NCBI GenBank assembly: GCA_902596375.1
Contig: CACJTU010000001.1
Span: forward strand, 97,923 to 161,922
Direction: 5' to 3'
Length of the DNA stretch: 64,000 bases
Origin: an uncultured Pelagibacteraceae bacterium
GTDB lineage: Bacteria; Pseudomonadota; Alphaproteobacteria; Pelagibacterales; Pelagibacteraceae
The position numbers and the translations under genes were made by a program. Under the pieces are notes generated by a model. The model saw nothing but the letters and a program-made list of their open reading frames with translations. It did no database searches and was not told where the DNA came from. Each line of letters starts with the position of its first letter. Within the stretch, counting starts at the first letter, position 1. Positions 11,465-20,987 of the stretch are shown piece by piece.

Positions 11465-12304
11465 ATGGCATTAAAAACTTTTAAACCATACACAAAATCT
11501 ACAAGAGGTACCATTTTAGTTGATAGAACTGGTTTATGGAAAGGTAAACCATTTAAGTCATTAGTCTCTCCAAAAAATGCCATGAAAGGTAGAAATAATA
11601 ATGGTCATATTACCTCTATTAATAGAGCAGGTGGGCATAAAAAAATGTACAGACATGTTGATTTTTATAGAAAAAAATTTGATATGGAGGCTACAGTAGA
11701 AAGAATAGAGTATGATCCAAATAGATCATGTTACATAATGTTAGTAAAATTTGAGGATAACACGCATGCATACTTCTTAGCACCACAGAAAATTAAAGTT
11801 GGAGATAAAGTTGAAAGTGGTTCTAAAAAAGAAATTAAAGTAGGTAATTGTATGCCATTGCAAGACATTCCAGTGGGTATCAATATACATAATGTTGAAA
11901 TACAACCAGGTGGTGGTGGAAAAATCGCTAGAGCTGCTGGTTCATCAGTTACTATTAGTGGTCTAGATGGAAACTATAGTTTAATAAAATTAGCCTCAGG
12001 TGAAGTGAGAAAAATAGATTCAAGAGCTTTGGCTACTATTGGAATTTTAAGTAATCCAGATCAAAAAAATATTAAAATTGGAAAAGCAGGTAGATCAAGA
12101 TGGTTGGGTAGAAGACCTCATACAAGAGGTGTCGTTAAAAACCCAGTTGATCACCCACATGGTGGTGGTGAAGGTAAATCAGCTGGAGGAAGACATCCAG
12201 TATCACCTACAGGACAATCAGCTAAAGGTTTAAAAACCCGAGATAATAAGAGAACAGATAAATTTATAGTTAAGAGAAGAAATAAGAGGAAGGATACTAA
12301 GTAA
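11465..12304 (+). CDS. rplB: 50S ribosomal protein L2
   Basis: L2 is one of the most conserved large-subunit proteins. It binds domain IV of 23S rRNA and is needed for subunit association and peptidyl transfer. The 279 aa product has [19 protein letters not shown] near the start and the [20 protein letters not shown] loop that holds the functionally important histidine. Length is normal. The stop overlaps rpsS (TAATG). Confidence 0.99.
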   Translation: MALKTFKPYTKSTRGTILVDRTGLWKGKPFKSLVSPKNAMKGRNNNGHITSINRAGGHKKMYRHVDFYRKKFDMEATVERIEYDPNRSCYIMLVKFEDNTHAYFLAPQKIKVGDKVESGSKKEIKVGNCMPLQDIPVGINIHNVEIQPGGGGKIARAAGSSVTISGLDGNYSLIKLASGEVRKIDSRALATIGILSNPDQKNIKIGKAGRSRWLGRRPHTRGVVKNPVDHPHGGGEGKSAGGRHPVSPTGQSAKGLKTRDNKRTDKFIVKRRNKRKDTK

Positions 12305-12600
12305 TGGCTAGAGCAGTTTGGAAAGGACCGTTTGTAGAAGAAAGCTTGATGAAGAAAGTAGACAAGTATAAAGACGATCCGAAGAAAATCCCTATTAAGA
12401 CTTGGTCAAGAAAATCTACAATTTTACCTGATTTTGTTGGAGTAAGTTTCCAAATTTATAATGGAAAAAAATTTATACCAATAACAGTTTCAGAAGATAT
12501 GGTTGGACATAAATTAGGTGAATTTGCACCAACAAGAACATTTTTTGGTCATACACCAGCTGACAAGAAAGCTAAACCTGCAACAGCAGAGAAGAAATAA
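12304..12600 (+). CDS. rpsS: 30S ribosomal protein S19
   Basis: S19 forms a complex with S13 in the 30S head. The product has the family opening [18 protein letters not shown] and the [16 protein letters not shown] segment. At 98 aa it is a few residues longer than usual, with an alanine/lysine tail. It is coupled to rplB by a one-base overlap and followed by rplV after two bases. Confidence 0.98.
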   Translation: MARAVWKGPFVEESLMKKVDKYKDDPKKIPIKTWSRKSTILPDFVGVSFQIYNGKKFIPITVSEDMVGHKLGEFAPTRTFFGHTPADKKAKPATAEKK

Positions 12601-12602
12601 TT

Positions 12603-13001
12603 ATGGGTAAAAAAAAGAAAATTGATAAAACTAACGATAAAACAGTAAAGTCTGTTAACAACGGTATTAGATCAAGTGTTAGAAAGCTAAATCCAATACT
12701 AAAAAGCATTGTTGGCAAAAAAGTTGATGTTGCAATTAGAGATTTACAGTTTTCAGAAAAAAGAGTTACTAGAGATGTTAGAAAAACTATCAGTTCAGCT
12801 GTAGCCAATGCTGAAAATAATTTTCAATACGATATTGATAAGTTAATAGTTAAAGAGGCATATTGCGGAAAAAAAATAGTTATGAAAAGATTTAGACCTA
12901 GAGCAAAAGGAAGAGCTGCACCAATATTAAAACCTTGGTCAACAGTTACAATAATTTTATCAGAAGCAAAAAAAATGGAGAAGCATGGGGCAAAAAGTTA
13001 A
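12603..13001 (+). CDS. rplV: 50S ribosomal protein L22
   Basis: L22 lines the nascent-chain tunnel through its beta hairpin, here [19 protein letters not shown], the region where macrolide-resistance changes occur in other bacteria. At 132 aa it exceeds the usual length (about 110) by a basic N-terminal extension of about 20 residues ([12 protein letters not shown] and following). Its last 17 bases also encode the start of rpsC in another frame. Confidence 0.97.
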   Translation: MGKKKKIDKTNDKTVKSVNNGIRSSVRKLNPILKSIVGKKVDVAIRDLQFSEKRVTRDVRKTISSAVANAENNFQYDIDKLIVKEAYCGKKIVMKRFRPRAKGRAAPILKPWSTVTIILSEAKKMEKHGAKS

Positions 13002-13662
13002 TCCTGTAGGTTTTAGATTAGGTGTGAACAGAGGATGGGACTCTGTCTGGTATGCTAAGAAAAAAGATTTTGGAAATTACCTAATAGAAGATTTTAAAAT
13101 TAGGGAATATATCAAGAAAAATGTAATTAACTCTGGTGTATCAAAGGTAATGATCGAAAGAACATCTAATAAATGTTATGTTACAATATATACTTCTAGA
13201 CCTGGATTTGTTATTGGGAAAAAAGGAAGTGATATAGACAAAATTAAAAATAATCTTTCAAAATTTACTACAAATGAAGTTAATCTAAATATAAAAGAAG
13301 TTAAAAAACCTGAAACCAATGCTTATTTAGTAGCTGAAAACATAGCTCAGCAGCTTGTTAAAAGAATTTCTTATAGAAGAGCTATGAAAAGAGCAATGCA
13401 ATCATGTATTAGACTTGGAGCAAAAGGAATTAAAGTTTCTGTCAGTGGAAGACTTGGCGGAAATGAAATAGCTAGAACAGAGTGGTTAAGAGATGGCAGT
13501 ATTCCATCTCATACTCTAAGAGCTGATATAGATTATGCTGAGGCAGAGGCTCTTACAACTTATGGAATTATTGGTATTAAAGTTTGGATTTATAAAGGTG
13601 AAGTTTTTGCAAGAGAATTTAGCCAAGAGACTAATAAAGTAACACCAAAGGAAGGTAAATAA
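12985..13662 (+). CDS. rpsC: 30S ribosomal protein S3
   Basis: S3 lies at the mRNA entry channel and has mRNA helicase activity together with S4. The start [13 protein letters not shown] is the family N-terminus, so the 17-base overlap with rplV is real. The KH domain is seen in [25 protein letters not shown] lies just ahead of the start, inside rplV. Length is 225 aa. Confidence 0.98.
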   Translation: MGQKVNPVGFRLGVNRGWDSVWYAKKKDFGNYLIEDFKIREYIKKNVINSGVSKVMIERTSNKCYVTIYTSRPGFVIGKKGSDIDKIKNNLSKFTTNEVNLNIKEVKKPETNAYLVAENIAQQLVKRISYRRAMKRAMQSCIRLGAKGIKVSVSGRLGGNEIARTEWLRDGSIPSHTLRADIDYAEAEALTTYGIIGIKVWIYKGEVFAREFSQETNKVTPKEGK

Positions 13663-13664
13663 TA

Positions 13665-14075
13665 ATGCTCCAACCAGTAAGAACAAAGTGGAGAAAAGCA
13701 CATAAAGGCAGAATTCACGGTACTGCTACTAGAGCAAGCACTATTAATTATGGTGCTTACGCATTAAAAGCTTTACAGCCAGAAAGAGTTACTGGAAAAC
13801 AGATTGAAGCTGCAAGGGTTGCATTAACAAGACATATGAAAAGACAAGGAAGAGTTTGGACAAGAATATTTCCAAACATACCAGTTTCTAAAAAACCGAT
13901 TGAGGTCAGAATGGGTAAAGGAAAAGGATCGCCTGAATATTTTGCATGCAGAGTAAAACCAGGAAGAATATTGTTTGAAGTTGATGGTGTTTCTGAACAA
14001 ATTGCTAAAGAAGCTTTATATAAAGCATCAGCTAAATTACCAATTAAGACTAAAACTATTAAGAGATTTGCATAA
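13665..14075 (+). CDS. rplP: 50S ribosomal protein L16
   Basis: L16 (136 aa) organises the A-site side of the 50S subunit. The sequence is typical, with the N-terminal [19 protein letters not shown] and the central [19 protein letters not shown] and [18 protein letters not shown] motifs. The stop overlaps the rpmC start (TAATG). Confidence 0.98.
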   Translation: MLQPVRTKWRKAHKGRIHGTATRASTINYGAYALKALQPERVTGKQIEAARVALTRHMKRQGRVWTRIFPNIPVSKKPIEVRMGKGKGSPEYFACRVKPGRILFEVDGVSEQIAKEALYKASAKLPIKTKTIKRFA

Positions 14076-14266
14076 TGAAAAAACAAGAAATTAAAAAACT
14101 ATCAAAGGACGAAATTGTGAAGAATATTGATAAACTTAAAAAAGATCTTTTTAATTTCAGATTTCAAAAAATGAATTCACAAGTAACAAACCCAGCTAAA
14201 ATTGGGGAAACTAGAAAAACAATAGCAAGATTAAAAACAATTTTAAAAGGAAAAGCAAATGCCTAA
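14075..14266 (+). CDS. rpmC: 50S ribosomal protein L29
   Basis: This is a 63 aa two-helix protein near the tunnel exit. The pattern [20 protein letters not shown] followed by [15 protein letters not shown] is that of L29. It is coupled to rplP by TAATG and overlaps the rpsQ start by eight bases. Confidence 0.97.
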   Translation: MKKQEIKKLSKDEIVKNIDKLKKDLFNFRFQKMNSQVTNPAKIGETRKTIARLKTILKGKANA

Positions 14267-14495
14267 AAAAATACTTACAGGTGTCGTTATAAGCGATAAA
14301 CCAAATAAAACAGTTACTGTTATGGTAGAACGTAAATATTCTCACCCAGTTCTAAAAAAAGTAATCAGAGTTAGAAAAAACTACAACGCTCACGATGAAA
14401 ATAATAAGTTCAAAACTGGTGACAAAGTTTCAATTATTGAGAGCAAACCCTTTTCTAAAAATAAAAAATTTCAAGTAATGGAGAGTACGAAGTAA
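14259..14495 (+). CDS. rpsQ: 30S ribosomal protein S17
   Basis: S17 is a primary 16S rRNA binder with an OB fold. The 78 aa product carries [20 protein letters not shown] and the [19 protein letters not shown] segment typical of the family. The start lies inside the last eight bases of rpmC. The stop overlaps rplN by one base. Confidence 0.98.
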   Translation: MPKKILTGVVISDKPNKTVTVMVERKYSHPVLKKVIRVRKNYNAHDENNKFKTGDKVSIIESKPFSKNKKFQVMESTK

Positions 14496-14863
14496 TGATT
14501 GGTGTTCAAACAGAATTACAAGTAGCTGACAATACTGGTGCAAAAAGAATTGAGTGCATTAAAGTTCTAGGTGGATCAAAAAGAAGATACGCTAGCATTG
14601 GTGATACTATTGTAATTGCAGTTAAAGAGGCGATACCCAAAGGAAAAGTTAAAAAAGGATCTGTCCATAAAGCTGTTGTTGTAAGGGTTAAAAAGGGAAT
14701 TCACAGAAATGATGGTTCAAAAGTGAGATTTGACAATAATGCAGCTGTTTTAGTTGATGACAAAGGAGAGCCAGTTGGAACAAGGATTTTTGGTCCAGTT
14801 ACAAGAGAATTAAGAAGTAGAGGTCAAATGAAAATTATTTCATTGGCACCGGAGGTATTATAA
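14495..14863 (+). CDS. rplN: 50S ribosomal protein L14
   Basis: L14 sits at the subunit interface and contacts 16S helix 14. The 122 aa product is highly conserved: [19 protein letters not shown] at the start, and [13 protein letters not shown] near the end. It begins the spc block. Both ends are TAATG junctions, with rpsQ and with rplX. A strong GGAGG Shine-Dalgarno for rplX lies inside its 3' end. Confidence 0.99.
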   Translation: MIGVQTELQVADNTGAKRIECIKVLGGSKRRYASIGDTIVIAVKEAIPKGKVKKGSVHKAVVVRVKKGIHRNDGSKVRFDNNAAVLVDDKGEPVGTRIFGPVTRELRSRGQMKIISLAPEVL

Positions 14864-15108
14864 TGATTAAAAAAGGTCTGAAGGTAAGAGTTTTAACTGG
14901 AAAAGATAAAAAAAAAGAGGGTGAAGTTATTGAAATTGATAGAGCTAATAACAGAGCAAAGGTTAAAGAAATAAACATGGTTAAAAAACACGTAAAAACA
15001 ACAAAAGAGAAAAAAGGTGGAATTTTTCCTAAAGAAAGTTTTATACATATTTCAAACTTAAAACTAATAGATGAAAAAGTGGCAAAGAAAAAAGAGGCTA
15101 AAAAATAA
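14863..15108 (+). CDS. rplX: 50S ribosomal protein L24
   Basis: L24 initiates 50S assembly. The KOW motif is visible in [18 protein letters not shown]. At 81 aa it is shorter than E. coli L24 (about 104) but keeps the [17 protein letters not shown] core. It has TAATG overlaps at both ends and a near-consensus ribosome binding site, GGAGG, upstream. Confidence 0.97.
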   Translation: MIKKGLKVRVLTGKDKKKEGEVIEIDRANNRAKVKEINMVKKHVKTTKEKKGGIFPKESFIHISNLKLIDEKVAKKKEAKK

Positions 15109-15662
15109 TGACACCAAGATTAAAAGAAATGTTTAATAAAGAAATTCAACCTGCCTTAAAAGACCAGTTTGGATTTAAGAATATTTATATGGCTCCAAGA
15201 GTTGAGAAAGTTGTTTTAAATATGGGTCTTGGTTTAGATGCTACAGATTCTAAAATTTTAAAATCATGCGAAGAAGATATGGCTAAAATAACTGGACAAA
15301 AACCAATTACAACAAAATTTAAAAAATCAGTAGCTAATTTTAAAACAAGAAAAGGATCAAATGCTGGTTTAAAGGTAACATTAAGAAAAAATAGGATGTA
15401 TGAATTCTTAGACAGATTAGTGAATATTGCATTACCAAGAATTAAAGATTTCAGAGGTTTGTCACCAAAAGGCTTTGATAAATTTGGTAATTATACATTT
15501 GGAATTAAAGAACATATAATTTTTCCAGAAGTAAGCTTTGATAGAGCAGACAAAGTTAGAGGTTTAGATATAGTAATAGTTATTAAAGCAATAAATAAAG
15601 AGCATAGTTTTGCATTACTAGAAAAAATGAATTTTCCATTTATTAAAAAAGGAGATAATTAA
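15108..15662 (+). CDS. rplE: 50S ribosomal protein L5
   Basis: L5 (184 aa) binds 5S rRNA and helps form the central protuberance. Family marks include PRVEKVVLNMGLG, the TGQKPITTKFKKSVANFKTR segment and the DFRGLSPKGFDKFGNYTFGI motif. It is coupled to rplX by TAATG and separated from rpsN by two bases. Confidence 0.99.
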   Translation: MTPRLKEMFNKEIQPALKDQFGFKNIYMAPRVEKVVLNMGLGLDATDSKILKSCEEDMAKITGQKPITTKFKKSVANFKTRKGSNAGLKVTLRKNRMYEFLDRLVNIALPRIKDFRGLSPKGFDKFGNYTFGIKEHIIFPEVSFDRADKVRGLDIVIVIKAINKEHSFALLEKMNFPFIKKGDN

Positions 15663-15664
15663 AT

Positions 15665-15970
15665 ATGGCAAAGTTAAGCGCTATTAATAAAAATAAAAAA
15701 AGAATTAAGCTTTCAGATAGACTTTATAAAAAAAGGAAAGCATTAAAGAAGGTTGTAATGGATAAAAAGATTCCATTAGAGGAAAGATTTAAAGCGCAAC
15801 AAAAATTATCTAAACTGCCAAGAAACTCGGCTAAAACAAGAGTCATGAATAGATGCGAGATTACTGGTAGACCTCATGGCGTTTATAGAAAATTAAAGAT
15901 TTCAAGAATTGCATTAAGACAATTAGGATTACAAGGAAAGATACCTGGCTTAGTTAAATCTAGCTGGTAG
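15665..15970 (+). CDS. rpsN: 30S ribosomal protein S14 (zinc-free long form)
   Basis: S14 lies in the 30S head. At 101 aa, with a single cysteine, this is the long C-minus form that does not bind zinc, as in most proteobacteria. The C-terminal LPRNSAKTRVMNRCEITGRP and GVYRKLKISRIALR confirm the family. It follows rplE by two bases. Eleven bases separate it from rpsH. Confidence 0.98.
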   Translation: MAKLSAINKNKKRIKLSDRLYKKRKALKKVVMDKKIPLEERFKAQQKLSKLPRNSAKTRVMNRCEITGRPHGVYRKLKISRIALRQLGLQGKIPGLVKSSW

Positions 15971-15981
15971 AAAGGAAAATT

Positions 15982-16377
15982 ATGAGTTTAAGTGACCCAA
16001 TAGGAGATATGATTGCAAGAGTGAAGAACGCTCAAGCTAGAAATCATAAAAAAGTAGAATTACCTTCATCTAATTTTAAAACAAAAATTGCAGATATACT
16101 TAAAAATGAAGGTTTTATTAAAAATTTTAAAGTAAGTTCTGAAGAAAAGAAACCAATGCTATCATTAGAACTTAAGTACCATTCAGGTAATCCAGTAATT
16201 AGTGCTTTTGAAAGAGTATCAAAACCTGGGAGAAGAATTTTTTCATCTGCCGATAGCTTACCTAAAATAAACAATGGTTTAGGAATTGCTATTGTTTCAA
16301 CTCCAAAAGGAGTAATGACTGATATAGATGCAAGAAAACAGAAAGTTGGTGGCGAAATAATTTGTAAGGTATTTTAA
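15982..16377 (+). CDS. rpsH: 30S ribosomal protein S8
   Basis: S8 (131 aa) binds the central domain of 16S rRNA and in E. coli represses the spc operon. The start MSLSDPIGDMIARVKNAQ and the C-terminal motif GLGIAIVSTPKGVMTD are typical. A clear AGGA ribosome binding site lies in the 11-base spacer after rpsN. The stop overlaps rplF. Confidence 0.99.
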   Translation: MSLSDPIGDMIARVKNAQARNHKKVELPSSNFKTKIADILKNEGFIKNFKVSSEEKKPMLSLELKYHSGNPVISAFERVSKPGRRIFSSADSLPKINNGLGIAIVSTPKGVMTDIDARKQKVGGEIICKVF

Positions 16378-16916
16378 TGTCTAAAATAGGTAAAATAAAC
16401 ATATCGATCCCAGAAAAAGTAAAAGTTGCTTTAGCTGGAAATATTATAAATATAGAAGGACCTTTAGGTAAAAAATCAATCAATGTTGATTTAGATATGT
16501 TTAATTTAGACATAATTGAAGGGAAAGAAATTTCTATCAAACCAAAAAAAGTAGATCAAAATTCAAAAAGACTTTGGGGAATGAATAGAAGTTTAATCAA
16601 TAATGCTGTAATTGGATCAAGCACAGGTTATGAAAAAACTTTAGAATTAGTTGGTGTTGGTTATAGAGCGGCATTAAAAGGAAATCAGTTAAATTTACAA
16701 TTAGGTTACAGTCATGATATAAATTTTGACATACCAGAGGGCATTAAAATTGCTGTTGAAAAACAAACAACATTAAAAATTACAGGATCTGACAAACAAC
16801 TAGTTGGTGAAGTTGCATCTAAAATTAAAACATTAAGAAAAATCGAACCATATAAAGGAAAAGGTGTTCGAGAAAAAGGACAATATGTTCTTAAAAAAGA
16901 GGGAAAGAAAAAGTAA
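16377..16916 (+). CDS. rplF: 50S ribosomal protein L6
   Basis: L6 (179 aa) has two copies of a small domain and lies near the factor-binding site. The family pattern [17 protein letters not shown] begins it, and the C-terminal half has [20 protein letters not shown]. It joins rpsH and rplR by TAATG overlaps at both ends. Confidence 0.99.
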   Translation: MSKIGKINISIPEKVKVALAGNIINIEGPLGKKSINVDLDMFNLDIIEGKEISIKPKKVDQNSKRLWGMNRSLINNAVIGSSTGYEKTLELVGVGYRAALKGNQLNLQLGYSHDINFDIPEGIKIAVEKQTTLKITGSDKQLVGEVASKIKTLRKIEPYKGKGVREKGQYVLKKEGKKK

Positions 16917-17272
16917 TGAAACTAAATACTAGTATCAGAAAAAGATTTAGAGTTAGCAATAAAATTAAAAGAGTTGCTTCAAAAGATAGATTTAGATTAA
17001 GTATTTCTAGATCAGCAAAAAATATTTCAGCTCAAATAATTGATGATACAAAAAATGTAACTTTGTTATCAGCTTCATCTTTAGAAAAAGATCTTAGATC
17101 AGGAGACAAAGTTAATAAAACTGAGCTATCTAAATTAGTCGCTCAAATATTAGCTAAAAAAGCACAAGAGAAAAAAATCACTAAAATTTACTTTGATAGA
17201 GGTTCTTACAAATATCACGGTAGAATTAAAGTTTTTGCAGAAACTCTAAGAGAAAATGGGATGGAATTTTAA
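16916..17272 (+). CDS. rplR: 50S ribosomal protein L18
   Basis: L18 (118 aa) binds 5S rRNA with L5. The conserved [18 protein letters not shown] strand and the C-terminal [20 protein letters not shown], a near-universal L18 motif, are clear. The start is fixed by the overlap with rplF. Two bases separate it from rpsE. Confidence 0.98.
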   Translation: MKLNTSIRKRFRVSNKIKRVASKDRFRLSISRSAKNISAQIIDDTKNVTLLSASSLEKDLRSGDKVNKTELSKLVAQILAKKAQEKKITKIYFDRGSYKYHGRIKVFAETLRENGMEF

Positions 17273-17274
17273 TT

Positions 17275-17790
17275 ATGGAAAATTTTAAAGATAAAAAAAC
17301 TGACGATATATTAGAAAAATTAGTTCACATAAATCGTATTACTAAAGTTGTTAAGGGTGGAAGAAGATTTGGATTTTCAGCGCTTGTAGTAGTTGGAAAT
17401 CAAGCGGGTAAAATCGGTATAGCTCACGCAAAAGCTAAACAAGTACCTGATGCTATAAAAAAAGCAAACGAGATGGCAAGAAGAAAACTTACTCATATAC
17501 CATTAAGAGAAGGCAGAACGATACATCATGACGTTAAGGCAAAAGATGGCTCGGGTAGAATAGTGCTAAGAGCTGCTTCTAAAGGAACAGGTATTATTGC
17601 AGGTGGTCCTGTTAGAGCAGTATGTGAAGTTTTAGGAGTAAAAGATATTGTTGCAAAATCTATGGGAACTTCTAATGCGCACAATGTTATTAGAGCTACA
17701 ATGAAAGCATTAATGAAACAAAATTCACCAAAACAAATATCAGCAATTAGAAATAAAAAAATTTCTGAAATAGTTGAAAAAAGAGGATAA
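17275..17790 (+). CDS. rpsE: 30S ribosomal protein S5
   Basis: S5 (171 aa) lies at the back of the 30S near the mRNA entry and affects fidelity. The motifs [20 protein letters not shown] and [19 protein letters not shown] are diagnostic. Its stop overlaps the rplO start (TAATG), so rpmD (L30), usually found here, is absent from this position. Confidence 0.99.
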   Translation: MENFKDKKTDDILEKLVHINRITKVVKGGRRFGFSALVVVGNQAGKIGIAHAKAKQVPDAIKKANEMARRKLTHIPLREGRTIHHDVKAKDGSGRIVLRAASKGTGIIAGGPVRAVCEVLGVKDIVAKSMGTSNAHNVIRATMKALMKQNSPKQISAIRNKKISEIVEKRG

Positions 17791-18242
17791 TGATTACTTT
17801 AAATAACAGAGAAAAAATCAATAAATCTAAAATAAGAGTTGGAAGAGGAATTGGTTCGGGCAAAGGAAAAACATCAGGTAGAGGTGTTAAAGGTCAAAAA
17901 TCAAGATCTGGGGTAGCTATAAAAAGTTTTGAAGGTGGTCAAATGCCATTATACAGAAGACTTCCAAAAAGAGGTTTTAACTCCATATCAAAAGAGAGTG
18001 TTGCAATTTTAAATCTAGATAAAATTCAATCTTACATAGACAAAAAAAATATTAGTACTAAAGAAGTATTAAACGCAGAATTATTAAAAAAACTTAAATT
18101 AATAAATAAAAACTCAAAAAAATTAAAAATTTTAGGTTCTGGGGAAGTAAAAGATAAAATTAATATTGAAGCTGACCTAGCCTCTAAATCAGCAATAGAA
18201 AAACTAGAAAAAATTGGTGGATCTATTCAATTAAAAAAATAA
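17790..18242 (+). CDS. rplO: 50S ribosomal protein L15
   Basis: L15 (150 aa) is a late assembly protein. The glycine- and arginine-rich N-terminal arm ([20 protein letters not shown]) and [16 protein letters not shown] are characteristic. It is coupled directly to rpsE. Nine bases separate it from secY, the usual neighbour. Confidence 0.98.
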   Translation: MITLNNREKINKSKIRVGRGIGSGKGKTSGRGVKGQKSRSGVAIKSFEGGQMPLYRRLPKRGFNSISKESVAILNLDKIQSYIDKKNISTKEVLNAELLKKLKLINKNSKKLKILGSGEVKDKINIEADLASKSAIEKLEKIGGSIQLKK

Positions 18243-18251
18243 TTTGTTTAT

Positions 18252-19532
18252 ATGAGCGCATCATCATCAACAAATGATTTAAGAAATAGAATTATATTTA
18301 CTATTTTAATTTTAGCCGTTTATAGATTTGGAACTTTTGTGCCTTTACCTGGCATAGATCCTGAGCAATTAAAAATAATGATGGAAGGTAACCAAAAAGG
18401 GTTGCTAGGCATGTTTAATGTTTTTGCAGGAGGTGCAGTTAGCAGAATGGCTATATTTGCATTAGGGATAATGCCTTACATTTCATCTGCTATAATTGTT
18501 CAACTTTTAACAGGTGTTACTGAATATTTTAAAAATTTAAAAGCACAAGGTGAGACTGGTAGAGCCAAAATTACACAAATCACTAGATATGGAACAGTTT
18601 TACTTGCAACAGTGCAAGGATATGGCTTATCAGTTGGTTTAGAGTCATCGGCAGACTTAGTGATTAATCCAGGAGCTTTTTTTAAAATAACCACTGTTAC
18701 AACGATTGTTGCAGGAACGATATTTTTAATGTGGTTAGGTGAACAGATTACTCAAAGAGGTATTGGTAACGGTATATCTTTAATAATTTTTGCTGGTATT
18801 GTAGCTGAAATTCCAAGAGCTTTGGTAACGACTTTTGAATTAGGTAGAACGGGTGCAGTTTCAACTTTTATGATCTTAGCAATATTTGTTCTATTAATAG
18901 TTACAATTCTTTTTGTAGTTTTTATGGAAAGAGCATTAAGAAAAATTCTAATTAATTATCCGAAAAGACAAATGGGTAACAAAATGTATGGTGGAGAGTC
19001 TTCACATTTACCTTTAAAAATAAATCAGGCTGGAGTAATTCCTGCAATTTTTGCTTCTGCACTTCTATTACTACCAGTAACATTCTCAAATTTTTCATTT
19101 TCTAACAATGAAACATTTTTAAACTTGAGCTCTTATTTTACTCAAGGACAACCTCTTTATATGTTGCTTTATGCATCAGGAATAATATTTTTCACTTTTT
19201 TTTATACTTCTATTACATTCAATCCAACTGAAACTGCTGAGAATCTTAGAAAGTATGGAGGATTTGTACCAGGAATTAGACCAGGCGAAAGTACTGCGTT
19301 GTATATTGAAAATATTTCAACAAAATTAACTACGATTGGTGCTCTATATTTAACTCTAGTTTGTTTAATGCCAGAATTTTTAATTGCAAACTATCCAATA
19401 CCTTTTTATTTAGGTGGAGCATCTATATTAATTGTTGTTGTAGTAGCTATCGATACTGTAACACAAATACAAACAAGATTAATGAGTTCTCAATACGAAC
19501 AACTGATTAAAAAAACAAAATTTGGTAAGTAA
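18252..19532 (+). CDS. secY: Preprotein translocase channel subunit SecY
   Basis: SecY is the membrane channel for protein export and membrane insertion, working with SecE, SecG and SecA. The 426 aa product has about ten hydrophobic segments, the plug-region pattern PLPGIDPEQL, the GGAVSRMAIFALGIMPYISS segment of TM2 and the conserved cytoplasmic GIRPGESTALYI. Length is close to the family norm. It follows rplO and is joined without spacing to adk, the standard spc order. Confidence 0.99.
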   Translation: MSASSSTNDLRNRIIFTILILAVYRFGTFVPLPGIDPEQLKIMMEGNQKGLLGMFNVFAGGAVSRMAIFALGIMPYISSAIIVQLLTGVTEYFKNLKAQGETGRAKITQITRYGTVLLATVQGYGLSVGLESSADLVINPGAFFKITTVTTIVAGTIFLMWLGEQITQRGIGNGISLIIFAGIVAEIPRALVTTFELGRTGAVSTFMILAIFVLLIVTILFVVFMERALRKILINYPKRQMGNKMYGGESSHLPLKINQAGVIPAIFASALLLLPVTFSNFSFSNNETFLNLSSYFTQGQPLYMLLYASGIIFFTFFYTSITFNPTETAENLRKYGGFVPGIRPGESTALYIENISTKLTTIGALYLTLVCLMPEFLIANYPIPFYLGGASILIVVVVAIDTVTQIQTRLMSSQYEQLIKKTKFGK

Positions 19533-20096
19533 GTGAATATAATTTTATTTGGACCTCCTGGTGCTGGAAAAGGTACTCAGTCTAAATATCTTGTAAAAAA
19601 ATTAAATGCTTTTCAAATTTCAACAGGCGATCTTTTAAGAGAAGAAATCAAAAAAAATTCAGATATTGGTAAAGCAATAACCGATGATATGAAGAATGGA
19701 AAATTTATCAGTGATGATATTGTTAATAAACTCATAGAAAATTTAATATCTGATCCTCAAAAAAAAAATAAATTAATCTTTGATGGATATCCTCGATCGT
19801 TAAGTCAGGCTAAAAATTTAGAAGTGTTACTAAAAAATTCAAATCAGAGTATAGATTTAATTTTATTTCTAAACGTAGATAAAAAAACAATTCTTAACAG
19901 GCTTGAGAAGAGAAAAATTTTAGAAAGTAGGTCTGATGATGATACTCATACGGTACTTACAAGGTATGAAAAATACATGGAAACAACCCAACCAGTTCTA
20001 AATTTCTACTCCGAGAATCCAAATTTTAAAGAGATTGATGGAGGCTTAGAAATTGATGAAATAACAAGGAAAATAAACGCTTTTATCAATGTTTAA
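19533..20096 (+). CDS. adk: Adenylate kinase (short form)
   Basis: Adk interconverts AMP, ADP and ATP. The P-loop GPPGAGKGTQ is at residues 7-16 and FDGYPRSLSQAK is the AMP-binding segment. At 187 aa the protein is the short type lacking the long zinc-type LID, as in many alphaproteobacteria. Translation starts at GTG directly after the secY stop, giving MNIILFGPPG. The coding strand contains a run of ten A at 19759-19768. Confidence 0.97.
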   Translation: MNIILFGPPGAGKGTQSKYLVKKLNAFQISTGDLLREEIKKNSDIGKAITDDMKNGKFISDDIVNKLIENLISDPQKKNKLIFDGYPRSLSQAKNLEVLLKNSNQSIDLILFLNVDKKTILNRLEKRKILESRSDDDTHTVLTRYEKYMETTQPVLNFYSENPNFKEIDGGLEIDEITRKINAFINV

Positions 20097-20100
20097 GACA

Positions 20101-20128
20101 TTGACTTTGATTAATCTTCTTATATAAA
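20101..20128 (+). promoter_or_regulatory. Putative sigma70-type promoter for the rpsM-rpsK-rpoA-rplQ operon
   Basis: TTGACT at 20101-20106 and TATAAA at 20123-20128 are 16 bp apart, in the 55 bp gap between adk and rpsM, one of the few gaps in the ribosomal cluster. The predicted start of transcription near 20135 would give a leader of about 17 bases. This is one of the best matches to a housekeeping promoter in the window. Confidence 0.55.
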
Positions 20129-20151
20129 AGGCACAATTTATCACAAAAATT

Positions 20152-20535
20152 ATGGCTCGTATCGCAGGTATAAATATTCCACAGAATAAGCTTGTTCATA
20201 TAGGTTTAACTTATATTTATGGAATTGGTGATAAATTCTCTCAGCAAATTTGTTCATCTTTAGAAATTCCAAGAGCAAAAAGAGTAAATGAATTGACAGA
20301 TGAAGAGATTTTAAAAATTAGAGAGTACATCGATCAAAACTTTAAAGTAGAAGGTGATTTAAGAAGAGATTATTCGTTAAGTATAAAAAGATTAATTGAT
20401 CTAGCATGTTACAGAGGAACGAGACATAGAAAAAAATTACCTGTTAGAGGACAAAGGACTAGATGTAATGCAAGGACAAGAAAAGGAAAAGCAATCGCTA
20501 TTGCTGGAAAAAAATTAACACCAACTAAAAAATAG
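20152..20535 (+). CDS. rpsM: 30S ribosomal protein S13
   Basis: S13 (127 aa) lies in the 30S head and contacts the P-site tRNA and the large subunit. [19 protein letters not shown] and [20 protein letters not shown] are family signatures. It opens the alpha block downstream of a likely promoter, and rpsK follows after two bases. rpmJ, often next to rpsM in other bacteria, is not here. Confidence 0.99.
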   Translation: MARIAGINIPQNKLVHIGLTYIYGIGDKFSQQICSSLEIPRAKRVNELTDEEILKIREYIDQNFKVEGDLRRDYSLSIKRLIDLACYRGTRHRKKLPVRGQRTRCNARTRKGKAIAIAGKKLTPTKK

Positions 20536-20537
20536 TT

Positions 20538-20987
20538 ATGGCTAAAACTGATAACGTTGAGAATAAAGATCAGAAAGTAGAAAAGTCTACTAAAAAAAGT
20601 GTAAAAAGTTCTTATTCAAAAAAAAAGAAAGTTAAGAAAAATATATTAAATGGAATTGCTTATGTACAATCAACATTTAATAATACTATCATCTCTATTG
20701 CTGACACAAATGGAAACGTAATTTCATGGGCATCTGCTGGACAAAAAGGTTTTAAGGGATCAAGAAAATCAACTCCTTACGCTGCACAGATAGCAGCAGA
20801 TTCTGCAGCTTCGAAAGCTCTTGAGTACGGTATGAAAACTTTATCCGTTGAAGTCAAAGGACCTGGATCAGGAAGAGAAACAGCTTTAAGGGCATTGCAA
20901 GCAAGAGGATTTAAAATTTTGTCTATCAAAGATACTACGCCTATGCCTCATAATGGAACTAGACCACCAAAGAAAAGGAGAGTTTAA
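20538..20987 (+). CDS. rpsK: 30S ribosomal protein S11
   Basis: S11 forms part of the 30S platform near the E-site mRNA. The core has [18 protein letters not shown], the [18 protein letters not shown] segment and the C-terminal [13 protein letters not shown]. At 149 aa it has a lysine/serine-rich N-terminal extension of about 30 residues compared with the usual 129. It overlaps the rpoA start by one base. Confidence 0.98.
   Translation: MAKTDNVENKDQKVEKSTKKSVKSSYSKKKKVKKNILNGIAYVQSTFNNTIISIADTNGNVISWASAGQKGFKGSRKSTPYAAQIAADSAASKALEYGMKTLSVEVKGPGSGRETALRALQARGFKILSIKDTTPMPHNGTRPPKKRRV

Noticed and set aside
13757..14086. Open frame of 109 codons on the - strand over rplP
   Set aside because: Antisense shadow of a highly conserved ribosomal gene without its own ribosome binding site or homology.
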